DNA of 64,000 bases from Eukaryota sp. TZLM1-RC (lineage: Eukaryota; Metamonada: BaSk clade). Under the pieces are notes generated by a model. It had not been told where the DNA came from. It did no database searches and saw nothing but the letters and a program-made list of their open reading frames with translations. Both the position numbers and the translations under genes were made by a program. Below, one piece after another: positions 31,343-42,289 of this stretch; within the stretch, counting starts at the first letter, position 1, and each line of letters starts with the position of its first letter. The stretch covers positions 1,178,001 through 1,242,000 of the forward strand of contig JAUPSS010000010.1 in the NCBI GenBank assembly GCA_040285825.1, in the 5' to 3' direction.

Positions 31343-32572
31343 GATTTAAATTATAGATTTTATGAACAATTTGAAATGACGTTATGACGCCTTACAATCA
31401 TTCTTTGGATATACAAATACAGTACATTTTGGATTTTTTTAACATTTATTTGAATCTCAATTTGTATTCAACTACTGAATTCTTAATTTGTTTGTCAATG
31501 ATTAAAATTTAAACAGTTTTGTTTCTAACGACGCTGTTATGATGTGGAAGCTACAAAAACATTGTGAAAAACGATCTGTTGTTGGTACAAAATTGTTGGA
31601 AGGCAACAGTTTAATTGATTCTGATTGAGTTATTGTGGATTTGGACTTAAAATCAGATGTAGAAGACACAACAGAAGAATCTACTCATGCCATGTGTTTC
31701 ACCAGGAAAAAAGCTGGAAAAAACGAAGAACCAGTAGTAAAAAATGGTCAGAAGAGAACACACTTGTTGGAACAATCTTTGCAAGTGAAATAGCAAGGGA
31801 TTAGAAAGATTACATCATAGAAGTGGTGATTAATACCCTCAATTAAACCAAGTTCGAATAAACATCCTCCATAAACAACATTTTCTTCTAATGTTGCTCT
31901 CAGATTACCAAAAGGAAGGCCAAGAATAGGAGACTAATAACAATCAGGATAAAGTGGAGTTCATTGTGACAATTACTTTGAAATCTCAGTATTGAATTCA
32001 CTTCTTTTTGTTTTATAAATAGTAACTATTACATGTTTAAACTCAAGAAATCAGCGAGTGAACATTATTTCAACAGGTTTTATGTTCACCATTTAAATGA
32101 ATATTGCTTGAAAAATGTGAACATGTTGGAAAATCCTTGACACGTGTTAACAGCGATGGATGAATGGAAACAAATCAGTTCTGCACATCAAAAACTTACA
32201 GAAAATGGTGGTTATCGAAAGATGTTTAAAAAACATAACTTCTGTCAATGACTACTAGACAAATATTAAACAATATTGTCTCAACAAAATTTCAAGTAGG
32301 AGACAATGAAAGTTACTGAAAGTCAACATTGTTTCAAAACATCTGAGACTATCTTCTAGACCCTTTTGATTCATTTATTGAAACAGATTTTTTATTTTAT
32401 TACCAGAAAAGAAGAAGTGAACATCCAACAGATTGACAGGTCGGACGATCCAGTTGGGTGAATCTAACAAAGGAAAAATGGACAGTGTTTTGAAAGATCA
32501 ATTTGATTCATTTCACCTCTATATTCCACTACAACGGGTTACTACTATTTGACATTAGTCTGCTATCAGCCG
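31343..32572. other. intergenic/decayed sequence
   Basis: About 1.2 kb without a supported gene. Segments near 31520-31800 read as broken coding sequence in several frames with many stops, so probably a decayed element. The last 100 bp are the likely promoter of the next gene. Confidence 0.35.
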
Positions 32573-34078
32573 ATGCAAGAACCGTTTTTCTACTTTCATA
32601 ATTACACCCCTGTTGTGAGAGATAAACCCAAATCTCCATCACATACAAAAACTACTGACAGTTCTTCTCTTGATGAAATACCGTCATTTAAATCAGACCG
32701 CTCACCTCCTCGATCACCCCCCAAATCACCTACTCGATTTTCAACATCCAGTGCAGCAGTAGGAACACCATGTCAAACTCAACGTCCCTCTCTCAAATCT
32801 CGCAACATGGTATTTGATATAACAAAGAAGCCCATCTCTCGTCCCCCATCTGCTAAAAGTAACACCCAACTCTTTTCTATTCCTCGTCCTTCCTCTGCTG
32901 CTCACAAAGGTCTCCTCTCGACCCCTGTTTGTCGCCGTACATCACCTCCATCCAACCAAGTAAATATCCCCAGTCCTTCACGTCCTGTCTCCCGTCCAGA
33001 ATCCTCCTTCAACCTCAACATCTCTCTTCCTTCTAACGATTTTTTTTCCGGGCCCACTCTTTGTCCTTCTCCTCGTCCTGAAAGTACTTCCTCTGTGGGC
33101 CTCTATGCAAAGTTCACTTCACCAAAGCTTCCTCAACCACACCCTGAACCTCAACCCAGACCTCCAAAACCCACTTCACTAACCAAACCAACTGCCACGT
33201 GTCATGATGTGATCAATGATGTGGCGTCTGACGATTCTGATGATGATGAATTTGAAGAGAGGTTGGCCGCAACTAGAATGAAAATGTTGAAGGAACAGGA
33301 GTTAATGATGTCCAAATCTGCTGATCAGGGAAAGCAAGAAAGGGAAGTTGAACAAGAACAAGAATGTGGTGGTGTCCAGGAGGAATATGAAGAGAAGGAA
33401 GAAGAGGCTAAAGTAGAAGAAGTAAAGGAGCAAAGTGAGGTGGTAACAGAAGAAACAAAAGCAGTTGTTATACATCAAGACAGCGAAATAGAAGACTCAC
33501 AAGAAAAAGAAGAGAAGCAACCTCAAGTAATCAAGCAACTATTCGTTTCTAATGAGGAAAAGGACCTTATTACAGCTGATTCGGGTAAATTAGACAATGT
33601 TGATCCTACCATTAATGATTGTGAAACCGATTCACCTTTTAAAGACAATAAATCAGAAGAATTTAATATTAATAACGACTCCACTAATGAAAAACCCCAC
33701 CCTCCATCAAGAACCCAATCCCCCGTTCTTTCTGATAATGAAGTGCCTTCAGTCTGTACCACCCCAACCCTAGAGAGCAGTTGTTTACTCTCTTATGTTT
33801 TATCACCAGGAAGAGGTTCTCGATGTCCGCCACCAGTGTTCAATAAGCAAAGTAAGAGTAAGTCTGCTGAACCTGAAGAGCAAAGTGATTGGGTAAAGTC
33901 GGTTTTGTCTAGAGTGGATTTATCACAAAGTAGACCCCAATCTCGTGAGGAAAGGGTAAAGTTGAATAACAAACCAAGTCTTTCTCCTCCCTCAAGTCCT
34001 GTCAGTAAGTTACTTCAAAGTAGGCATTTGGTTCGAAACTTACCAAGACAAGATGATCAGCCATCAGTTTATTATTGA
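32573..34078 (+). CDS. disordered Pro/Ser-rich then Glu-rich protein
   Basis: 501 residues from the ATG at 32573. Residues about 15-205 are low-complexity Pro/Ser/Thr/Arg sequence with many Ser-Pro sites (e.g. 'PPRSPPKSPTR'). Residues about 215-245 are Asp-rich ('SDDSDDDEFEERLAATRMKM'). About 245-330 is a Glu/Lys coiled-coil-like stretch. The tail is again Ser/Pro-rich and ends in 'QPSVYY'. Likely a heavily phosphorylated scaffold or cytoskeletal protein; no domain recognised. Intronless, and 407 bp before the cohesin gene. Confidence 0.65.
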   Translation: MQEPFFYFHNYTPVVRDKPKSPSHTKTTDSSSLDEIPSFKSDRSPPRSPPKSPTRFSTSSAAVGTPCQTQRPSLKSRNMVFDITKKPISRPPSAKSNTQLFSIPRPSSAAHKGLLSTPVCRRTSPPSNQVNIPSPSRPVSRPESSFNLNISLPSNDFFSGPTLCPSPRPESTSSVGLYAKFTSPKLPQPHPEPQPRPPKPTSLTKPTATCHDVINDVASDDSDDDEFEERLAATRMKMLKEQELMMSKSADQGKQEREVEQEQECGGVQEEYEEKEEEAKVEEVKEQSEVVTEETKAVVIHQDSEIEDSQEKEEKQPQVIKQLFVSNEEKDLITADSGKLDNVDPTINDCETDSPFKDNKSEEFNINNDSTNEKPHPPSRTQSPVLSDNEVPSVCTTPTLESSCLLSYVLSPGRGSRCPPPVFNKQSKSKSAEPEEQSDWVKSVLSRVDLSQSRPQSREERVKLNNKPSLSPPSSPVSKLLQSRHLVRNLPRQDDQPSVYY

Positions 34079-34485
34079 TGAATGATATTGGTATTTAATT
34101 AGTTTTTTCGAGTATTTTGTATTTTTAATTCTTACACGATTCCAAATTTAATTTTATAAAATCTTTGTATTTTCTTCTTTTTTGTTGGTTCACTGCTTAC
34201 AGATTTATTCTTTTATTCAATCCAGCAGGCAAATCGTAAGATAATCTACAATAATTAAGTTACCAAAAGTGGCAAAAGATGATGTAATTCAATCAAGCAT
34301 AATATGGTTGAGAAAATAAGCAAGAAGAACATAGGTTCAAAATTGTGCGTCTACTTCCAATGAAACACAGAGACACAATGCAACAACAGCGCACACAAAT
34401 GAATCAGATTGCCATGGGGTATCACATTCGAAAAGAGAGGACATTCCATTTTGCCTTCACCGGATTCATCCTTTCATTCTCAACT
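34079..34485. other. intergenic and possible 5' leader of cohesin gene
   Basis: In-frame ATGs at 34360, 34378, 34399 and 34414 would extend the next protein by up to 42 residues. The sequence there is not acidic/disordered like the true N-terminus, so I treat it as leader. Confidence 0.4.
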
Positions 34486-37400
34486 ATGCAAAGTGGCAGC
34501 GAGCACTCCGAGTCTTCTGATTCTAGTGAAGATGACGCACTGTCTGGATCTGATGAAGAGTTTCAACCTTCTCAAAATCCTTCACATGCACCAAAGTCTT
34601 CGAAGAAGCAAAAACCCCAACCAAACAAAGTCGTTTCGGAGGACATGTCTTCTATATTCTCCCCCACTTGCTGCTCATTCCGACAAACAATCACCAAGAA
34701 GAAGCTACCCAACTCATACATTCGGTCCCTGATCGATCTCACCTCTTCCAATCAAGAACAAGCCGCCCTTGAAATCCTCTCAAATATCCTGCAGTGCTGC
34801 TTTCTTCCCACCAACATTTCCCTCAATGCTGAACTTCTTGCAACTTTATTCACCTCAGATGACCCTACTGTGTTTTGGGAAGGTAAACTCAGTAGCTTTG
34901 ACCCTGATGATTATCCTGAACTCAAGCTGCCAAACTCAAAAGCAACAGAACGTTTAAAATTGCGATTCTTAGACCATTTAAGAAGTTTAATCCTCAAATC
35001 CCCCGCTGAATTATTTAATTCCTTTTACCCTAGAATTATTCAATCGTTTATACCTTTAACAGGGTGCAAGAACCAATGTTTTCATATAAGGTTGTTTTCA
35101 ACTGCGGCAAGTTTATTTATTTATGAAGGAATTTGCGAATATAGAGCACGTTTCAAACCCTCATCGACAGAAACTGAGACAATCAATCATCTTGATTCAC
35201 TAATCACTTTAATCTTCGAATCCGTATTCTCTCATCGCTACAAAGATTCCAAACCAGAAATTAGATCAATCTGCCAAGAATCTCTGGGAAGATCGATATT
35301 GGTCCATCCCCAAGAACTATTACGACCTCAATTCACCAAATTTTTTGGATGGATGTTGAACGACAATGCAGCTATGGTCCGTAGTAGTGCCTTGTCAAGC
35401 TTAATCAACATTTATATATCTCCTCACTATGAATTAATGGAAATGTTTACTGGGAGGTTTTCAGAAAGAATAGTTGAAATGGCGCAAATGGATATAGAAC
35501 CTGATGTCCGTCTTCGTGCTCTGGAACTGGTAAGGGCAGCTGTAACGAAATCACGTGATATTTTTGACCCTAATCACGTCATCAAAATTTGTGAAATGGT
35601 TAATGATGAAGATGTTAACATCAGATCAACTGCCGGTGATGTTTTTTCAATTTTTTATGAAATTTCTGAAGAATTTCATTCACAATTTGATCTCAAATTA
35701 CTACCAATCCTAACCAAGTTTACTAAGTTAAATATTGAATCCGAATCAGTTGCCGTTTCTACCTCTTTCCTTGTCGATAGTCTTTGGGATTCTTGCGAAA
35801 TGGTCAAAGATGTAGAGACTATGATTGACCAGCTGTTGACTAATCAAGACCTATCAGAAGCTGATCAACTGCTAATCTCATCACTTCTTCTCTCCTCGTT
35901 TCGTCGTCATTTCAGGTACTGTTGCTCTTTTGATCCCCATGCCCCACTTTTGGATAACGGCAAGCTATTCTTTAAACCAGCCAAGGTCCCAAACTATGGA
36001 GGAAGAGGTGTGGGAAGGGAGGAGGAGAAGGAAAAGGAAACTGTAAGAGATGTTTTGATTGGAGATTTGATTGATTTATTAACCAAATTCAGAGGAAGAA
36101 GTCCTTTTATTTATTTAATTTATTTAGTTTTATTTGTCGAAAAGGCTGATTTTGTTACTCCAGACGCTTGGAATTCAGCAATTGACTGCATATTAAGAAG
36201 TTTTTCTGACACAAATCTTTATTCATTGGTGAAGGCAAGTGTTTTTGTTCTTTACCAAAGTAATGAATTAAATGGAAGTACATTATCGCTAATTTTTGAT
36301 TCTATTTTTAGTTACAGCTCCAATAATTCACTTGCCTATAAAAAGTTGAAAGAGGTTTTTATCTGCCTTGACCCAGAAACTTTTAATCACGATTACATTG
36401 CCACAATTGTCGACAAGCTACCCCTTTGTGAGTCTATTGATGAGTTTGCTGATCTTTTTTCGTCTATTGTCTTTGGCTTTATGCTGTTGGTTAACAAGAA
36501 GAATGCAAATGAAGCTCTTAAACCTGAAACTATGGAGCTCATTATTAATCATTTGCTTGAAAAATTAGATTCTTGTCACGAAGATGTTTTTGACTCTGCC
36601 AAATTATTTAAAATTCTTATAGGAACAGTATTGGCTTTTTTTGATTTAGAAATCATAAGTCAAGATTTAATCTTAAAAGTTTGCAATTTGTTCATCAAAA
36701 CTCTTGGTGATTGGCTAATCAATTCGTCGTTGCCACATCAGTCAGATTTTGATTGGTTGTTAAAACATTTTGGAAATTTAATTTTCAAGTCAAGCTTGGG
36801 CAGTTTAAATAATAATACTGATTTTCAACAAATTATTTTCAGGTTTCTTTCATTCTGGATGTTCAAAAATGAGACCAATTCACTCATTAAATCTTTCTAC
36901 TCCACCTATCTTCAAAACTGTAACGTCACAGAACGTGCTAATGGTGAACTATTTGCCTTGGTGTCAGGTCAAGAATTCATTAATACTAACCACCAATCCC
37001 CTTACTTACTGTCTCAATTAGGGCTCTGTTTTGTCAGAACCCACTCGATTGCTAAAGAAGATAAAATCGCTTTTAATGTTGTTCAAGGATTTGCAGGCAG
37101 ATTTGCTGAAGGCATTTCTTCAATTGGGAACTATGAAGAGTTTTTAGAATATTTAAGGCAACAAATAGGCATATTTATTGCCCTATCAAAGCATTATTTA
37201 AGAAAACTTTCAAAAAAAGATGGTGGTATTCTGTTGACAAAGTTTAATGAATTTCTTTTATTTGCAGAAAATAATTTTCCTAATGAACCCATACCATTAT
37301 TATCAGCCGAATTAGAAGAATCAAATCCTTGGTTTTATTTAATCAACTTTATAAATGAAATCAGTTCAATAAGCAGCGGAAATAAGAGAAATTCTAGCCT

Positions 37401-37644
37401 ATCAAAGTTAGTTCCTCCAAAAACTAAAAAACCAAGAAAACAAAAAGAAAAGAAAAACAAAAGAAAAAGAAGAACAGGAGGTGATTCGGTAGAAGAAGCT
37501 CATGAAGCATCAGAGACAGAACCAAATGCACAACCTCAATCATCAGTCACTTTAGTTAATGAACCAGTAAACAAACATCCAAGAATGGAAGAAGAAAGTG
37601 AAGAAGAAGAAGAAGATTTTATTGGGTTTGCTGGTCGAGTTTAG
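34486..37644 (+). CDS. cohesin subunit SA/STAG (Scc3)
   Basis: 1052 residues, intronless. An acidic Ser-rich N-terminus is followed by a STAG-type helical region. The stromalin conservative domain is at about 246-305: 'VFSHRYKDSKPEIRSICQES', then 'FTKFFGWMLNDNAAMVRSSA'. HEAT-like helices continue to about residue 950. The C-terminus is a strongly basic tract (Lys/Arg, about 980-1000) followed by Glu-rich 'ESEEEEEDFIGF'. SA/Scc3 clamps the Rad21 kleisin and DNA in cohesin. Length is on the short side for the family (animal proteins about 1200). Its stop is 60 bp from the convergent PAK stop. Confidence 0.9.
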   Translation: MQSGSEHSESSDSSEDDALSGSDEEFQPSQNPSHAPKSSKKQKPQPNKVVSEDMSSIFSPTCCSFRQTITKKKLPNSYIRSLIDLTSSNQEQAALEILSNILQCCFLPTNISLNAELLATLFTSDDPTVFWEGKLSSFDPDDYPELKLPNSKATERLKLRFLDHLRSLILKSPAELFNSFYPRIIQSFIPLTGCKNQCFHIRLFSTAASLFIYEGICEYRARFKPSSTETETINHLDSLITLIFESVFSHRYKDSKPEIRSICQESLGRSILVHPQELLRPQFTKFFGWMLNDNAAMVRSSALSSLINIYISPHYELMEMFTGRFSERIVEMAQMDIEPDVRLRALELVRAAVTKSRDIFDPNHVIKICEMVNDEDVNIRSTAGDVFSIFYEISEEFHSQFDLKLLPILTKFTKLNIESESVAVSTSFLVDSLWDSCEMVKDVETMIDQLLTNQDLSEADQLLISSLLLSSFRRHFRYCCSFDPHAPLLDNGKLFFKPAKVPNYGGRGVGREEEKEKETVRDVLIGDLIDLLTKFRGRSPFIYLIYLVLFVEKADFVTPDAWNSAIDCILRSFSDTNLYSLVKASVFVLYQSNELNGSTLSLIFDSIFSYSSNNSLAYKKLKEVFICLDPETFNHDYIATIVDKLPLCESIDEFADLFSSIVFGFMLLVNKKNANEALKPETMELIINHLLEKLDSCHEDVFDSAKLFKILIGTVLAFFDLEIISQDLILKVCNLFIKTLGDWLINSSLPHQSDFDWLLKHFGNLIFKSSLGSLNNNTDFQQIIFRFLSFWMFKNETNSLIKSFYSTYLQNCNVTERANGELFALVSGQEFINTNHQSPYLLSQLGLCFVRTHSIAKEDKIAFNVVQGFAGRFAEGISSIGNYEEFLEYLRQQIGIFIALSKHYLRKLSKKDGGILLTKFNEFLLFAENNFPNEPIPLLSAELEESNPWFYLINFINEISSISSGNKRNSSLSKLVPPKTKKPRKQKEKKNKRKRRTGGDSVEEAHEASETEPNAQPQSSVTLVNEPVNKHPRMEEESEEEEEDFIGFAGRV

Positions 37645-37703
37645 GTGTATTTAATAATAAACTAATAAAGAAATCAATTTTACTACAAATTTACAAAATA
37701 AAA

Positions 37704-38945
37704 CTAATAGCCAAGCTTTTGCTTAGTTGTCCTTATTCTATCCAATAGAACAGACCTATCCCGAATTAATAAAAACGGATGATTAAGTAATTCTTCAGCA
37801 GAAGGTCTTTCTTTTGGATCTAAACAGAGGCACCGTGAAATGAAATCCCTGAAGCAATTAGAAATATTCAAGTTTCCAGGCAAATTAATTCCTTCGGTTG
37901 CAATCACGAATATCGCCCTTAATGGTGGCAGATCGAAATAAGGCGGCTTTGAAGTAATACACTCAAAACACAAGACTCCCAAACTCCAAATATCTGTAGC
38001 TGTATCATAATTCTTGGAAGTAATCACCTCGGGACTCATCCAATAGTAGGTGCCGACAGTAGAAGATCTACTAGACTCTTCAGCAGTTAGTTGGATACAA
38101 AAACCAAAATCCCCAAGCTTGGCTGTGCCATTACTGGACATCATCACATTGTCAGACTTTAAATCACGATGTAACCTGTGCTGTGAATGGAGAAAAGATA
38201 AAGCAGACAGAACATCATAACAAATGGCCGCAATACTTTCTTCTATAAGAGACCCTGTCACAGATAGCACATTCGAAAGAGCTCCAGCATCCAAGTATTC
38301 CATAACAATCCACAGTTGCCTAGACTCCTTGACTAAATAAGATTGGTAATATTTGACAATATTGTCATGAATGGAAGTTCTGACCATAGCAATTTCATTT
38401 TTGAGGGCTTCCACATCCAATTGTGGGGTAATAATCAAGGTTTTAATGGCCACGGTCCTTCCTGTTGCCTTCTCCACGGCAGAGAAAACAGAGCCACTAC
38501 CTCCCTGGCCTATTTGTGAAGAGAGAGTGTACAATGGTCTAGGATCTTTTGGGGATATCTTGGCCGCATTCTTAAGTATATCCTGGGTATGTGCGGCAGA
38601 GGGAAGTGGTGGTGCAGGCAGAGGATGTGGGCTGGTTTGGAAGGAAAGACATTTGATGAGAGCCTCAGGGTATTTGTGCTGACGTTCTTCGTCAATTCCA
38701 GAGGCCAAAAGCATTGATTTCCATTCGTCAGGAAGACCATGGAATTGCTTGTGTTCATTGTCATATGTTACATGAATTTTACGTTGAAACCCCCGGGGTT
38801 CAGAAATTTGAAGAGAGCCAGGGGAGGCTCCAGTGGTGAGATCCAGCTGGCGACGCAATTCCACCGGTAGACCTTGAATTTCTCCATTGGCATCAACGGA
38901 AACATGCATCCTTCTCTGAAAGTTTGAAGGATTGGATATGGACAT
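37704..38945 (-). CDS. PAK/Ste20-family kinase with two CRIB motifs
   Basis: 413 residues. Two CRIB/PBD motifs in tandem: residues about 3-32 (Ile-Ser-Asn-Pro-x2-Phe-x-Arg-x2-His-Val ... Gly-Leu-Pro) and about 43-75 (Ile-Ser-Glu-Pro-x2-Phe-x-Arg-x2-His-Val ... Gly-Leu-Pro-x-Glu-Trp). The kinase domain at about 140-400 has the Gly loop 'GQGGSGSV', 'AIKTL', 'HRDLKSDN', 'DFG', and 'VGTYYWMSPEV', all intact. It binds Rac/Cdc42-type GTPases and phosphorylates cytoskeletal targets by family. Odd: the first His of the classic F-x-H-x2-H-V is Arg in both CRIBs, and two CRIBs are rare. Confidence 0.93.
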   Translation of the reverse strand: MSISNPSNFQRRMHVSVDANGEIQGLPVELRRQLDLTTGASPGSLQISEPRGFQRKIHVTYDNEHKQFHGLPDEWKSMLLASGIDEERQHKYPEALIKCLSFQTSPHPLPAPPLPSAAHTQDILKNAAKISPKDPRPLYTLSSQIGQGGSGSVFSAVEKATGRTVAIKTLIITPQLDVEALKNEIAMVRTSIHDNIVKYYQSYLVKESRQLWIVMEYLDAGALSNVLSVTGSLIEESIAAICYDVLSALSFLHSQHRLHRDLKSDNVMMSSNGTAKLGDFGFCIQLTAEESSRSSTVGTYYWMSPEVITSKNYDTATDIWSLGVLCFECITSKPPYFDLPPLRAIFVIATEGINLPGNLNISNCFRDFISRCLCLDPKERPSAEELLNHPFLLIRDRSVLLDRIRTTKQKLGY

Positions 38946-39830
38946 TACTTGTTATCCGTTATATTTCAAAGACAAAAATGAAGTTAGAGCAGTAAATTGA
39001 GCAAAGACCAAAAATGCTGCAGATTCACCAATTTTGTGAGCAAAAATGCATCTTTCTCATCAGAGCTTCGTTGGTTGGAGTAATGTTTGTCCATTTTGAT
39101 GTAAATTTAAGTCAGATATCTTCTTTGAGTAAAGATATTGTATCTTTAAGAATATTTTGCAAGACTAAACAACAACAGTAGATTAGTAAAAAACTGGTGA
39201 TGTCTGAGCAACGAGAGAGCATTTTCGCAATCTTAGTCAAAAACTTTCACAAAACAATTGTGTGTTATTGAAAAAAGCACATGTTTGTCGTTCTTGACCA
39301 CACAGAAGTACCACCTTGTAAACCAATCCAGTTAAAGTACATCACTTACGCATTAATTTTTATGGAATTGTGTAAAATCACTCTCAAAAGGGAGGGGGAT
39401 GTTCCTCGATTATTGGTTTAAAAAGTCATAAATCGCTAAACAACAAACTTTTTGGTTGTTATTCATGATTTATTCTTTTTCATTTCTAATAAATGACTCA
39501 ATTCACTTCAATGATATTCTTCAAATGCTATGCTTTCAGTTTTTGATCTGCAGAAACTTTTATTTGTACTTTCACCTGTATTTTTACACCATAGTAAGAG
39601 ATAGGGTTACTGCAGACGGATTATCATCTTTACAGGTGGCTTTCATGACATTGGTACTATAAGTTGAAATTGATTCTGATTCAAACATAATGATTTGACC
39701 TGATGTAATTTGAATTTTCTATTCCTTATTTTTGAGATTTCCACTGCAAACAACAACAATAGGAAAAGGAATTTAAGATTTGTTAAACGTTCATAAATCA
39801 ATCAAATATTGAGTAAAAGATGTACATCAA
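38946..39830. other. intergenic
   Basis: Upstream region of the PAK gene and AT-rich sequence. A Phe-rich 68-codon frame at 39456-39662 is not convincing. Confidence 0.4.
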
Positions 39831-39837
39831 CCACTCA

Positions 39838-40160
39838 AACTAATTGCTGGTTTTTATTGCTTTCCCATTTTCGATAAATGGAAGATTATCAGTTGAAGCA
39901 GAAACTTTTTTGGATGACTTCCAAAAAATGGTGAAAGAAAAAACAATGAAAAGATTTGATATTTTTTTATGGCGTTCACGGATTCAATTTGCCATTATTA
40001 ATAGATTACCGCGGTTTTTCAATCGAATTAGAGAAGCTTTAGCTAGACAGCAAGCAAATCAAGATTTTGTAGAGGAAATCTTGGTTTAATGATAGTCGTC
40101 CCATTAGTTATGATTTAATTTAATCAAGTGTGCAAATTCAATAAATATAAGAATTAATTG
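39838..40160 (+). mobile_element. LINE family B 3' fragment, intact tail
   Basis: An 81-codon frame (39847-40089) encodes the clean family B C-terminus: 'FIAFPFSINGRLSVEAETFL', 'DDFQKMVKEKT', 'RFDIFLWRSRIQFAIINRL', ending 'DFVEEILV'. The 3' end is 'gtgtgcaaattcaataaat' at about 40128-40146. Nearly identical to the inner copy at 46 kb and the copy at 61.7 kb. Confidence 0.85.
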
Positions 40161-40245
40161 CATCAATGATTAGATTTTAACATCACAAATTTTTCTTTAC
40201 AAAAACAATAATTCTGATTACAAGGTTGACTTTACTTACATATAT

Positions 40246-40310
40246 ACTACTGTGAATTTGACTTATCATGCATTCCCCTGTGAAATTCACTCCTGTTTTC
40301 AACTCCCTCA
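40246..40310 (-). repeat. short dispersed repeat, copy 2
   Basis: Inverse-oriented match to 4771-4833. It lies about 215 bp past the stop of the Fanzor gene. Confidence 0.6.
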
Positions 40311-40447
40311 GTGTCTACTCACAGGCTGTAAGAGACATGCAGCATCATTTGACAAAGACAATCATGATCTTCATCAATGGGCTACCTCACTTAAATACAC
40401 CTACTGCTTTCACAGAACAAAGCCTCGCGACTTGATGTATCTAAGTG

Positions 40448-40481
40448 GATCTACCAAATGCTACTAGGGCATTTGTAGATC
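40448..40481 (-). other. strong hairpin 3' of Fanzor gene
   Basis: Arms GATCTACCAAATGC (40448-40461) and GCATTTGTAGATC (40469-40481) pair over 13 bp with one bulged base and a 7-nt loop. It lies 42 nt beyond the Fanzor stop. In prokaryotic TnpB elements the guide RNA and element end overlap the 3' end of the gene and carry hairpins; this may be the equivalent, or a terminator. Confidence 0.7.
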
Positions 40482-40522
40482 GGTCTCAAAAGTTTTAGTT
40501 TCTGTATGCTCACGTTCCCTAT

Positions 40523-42268
40523 TCATCTTCTCAACAGAGCATCTGGGCAAATGTATCCTTCCGGCCACAATTCTGCTTTCTTCTTTATTTGAATATTTTT
40601 TGCAGCGGAAATATCTCTGTCATATACTATTTGACACTCAGTACAAATACGCATCTGCCATGAACCTGCTTGAATATTCTCGGCCATGCAACAACTTGAC
40701 ATTTTGCTTGTATTAAATTCACTGGTTGACAAGTGCTTCACGTCCTTTTGATAACACAACCATTTTCTGAAAGCCCTAGCTGATCCATATCGATTGACTT
40801 TTCGGCAATGAGAAGGGAAATTAGCAGAACCCACAGCACGATAAAGTTTATCAGGATGTCCAGTCAGCCTTTGAAATTTGTTGAGACTCTCTCTGAACCG
40901 TCTCTTTTTTCGTCTGCGGTTATCAAATTTAATTATTTTCCATTTCTGGCGATTACTTTCCAAATACACTTTCCTCCTAACCAAATTCCAATGGTTCAAA
41001 TATTGGTTGAAATTTTGAACGGAATATTGGTTGGGAGAGTGTTTACTGGGTGAAGGTTTTGTCATGTATCTTCTGCCAGTTGGACAAGGGATAACTCCAC
41101 ATTGATTATCATTTAAGAAGTAACCACATAATCTCGATTGGCCAAGATCAACGCCGATAAGGGGGCTTTCAGGTAAAATTTCGACTGGAGGTGTACGTCT
41201 TCGACGGGGCATTTTTTTAGTACCCTTCAACTGTGTTTCTCTGGTTTTGTTGGCATTAGGGTCACTTTTCATTTCATTTTTTGATCTTCTTTTCTTTTTC
41301 GGTGGTTCATCCAGCTCATCTGTGTTTTCTGAGTCATTATTTTTACCCTCAAAGGTCAAAAGCAGTTCATTACCATTAGTTTTCAATAAAATTTTGTTAA
41401 ATCTATTTTTCAAACTTTTTCTGTTGATATTGAATTTTTGGTAAGGACATTGTTTGAATATTCGTTTCAGACATGTATTTTTGATAAACTTTGTTTTGGA
41501 AGATGATCCTTCAATAATTGGAAATTTTTTCACAGAGTGGAAAACATGTGAAGGTACCTCATGAAATTTAGAACCTTTATCAGAAGTTAGAGGTATTATT
41601 CTAAATTTCTTCCAGCAATGCATATGAGAAAAGAAAGTGAGTAAGTATTGTGAAATTTTAAGATTGAAGAGAAAAAGCTCACCAATTTCCTTTAATGAAA
41701 AGGTGATTTTATCATGTGAAGACAGTAGGGAGGCAGTGCTAGGAAATCTTTGAAGGAGATTCAAGATAAACTTGCATGCATTTAATAAAAAGAATCTTTC
41801 TCTTGAATTATTCAAATTGAAATTGATGAGGTATTCAAGAACAGAATCAACTACTACTTCCTCGGGTTGGGCTAGTGGTTCATCTGGCAAAAGTGAAAGA
41901 ATATTATTTGCAAAGACATTTGTTTTATCCAGGGCTCTTCAATGAGCACGAATAAAGTTTTTTGTCCAGGATTGACAAATTTTAGGTAAACTTGTCTTCA
42001 CCTTAGACACCAATTGACGAGCCCGACAAGCAAGGTAAGAAGAAAGTCCTTTTCTATTGATAAAATTACAATTCTGAGATTGCAGCCAAGCATTGAGAAA
42101 AAGATTTAATGAATTTCTGTAAGGCACTAAAGAATTTTCCCACACAGAAACAAGAGACCTGTCTTGTGGGCATTCAGGAAGAAATCCATTGTAAAAGATA
42201 TGGAGTAATTGGCGTTGGCCTTTAGATGTGGAAGGCTTAGGAAAAGAACCAGTGGTGATGACGGTCAT
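40523..42268 (-). pseudogene. Fanzor (eukaryotic TnpB-like) nuclease with one in-frame stop
   Basis: A 582-codon frame runs 42268 to 40523, broken only by TGA at 41939-41941; both sides are in the same frame, so nothing else is lost. Residues before the stop form the helical N-terminal region. After it come a basic linker ('PPKKKRRSKNE', NLS-like) and the RuvC core: 'IGVDLGQSRLCGY' (first Asp, 41139-41159), 'HLSTSEFNTSKMSSCC' (alternative Glu), a 'CTEC' ribbon, and 'DRDISAAKNI' (last Asp, 40592-40621). All three acidic residues are present. The first Cys pair of the zinc ribbon reads Ser-Ser-Cys-Cys, so it is altered. Fanzor proteins are RNA-guided DNA nucleases carried by transposons. The stop could be a CGA-to-TGA change. 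Confidence 0.85.
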
Positions 42269-42289
42269 AAACAGATACCATACATCCTG

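Noticed and set aside
34345-34485. N-terminal extension of the cohesin SA protein
   Set aside because: Several in-frame ATGs exist, but the extension is unlike SA N-termini and lies right at the promoter; kept as leader.
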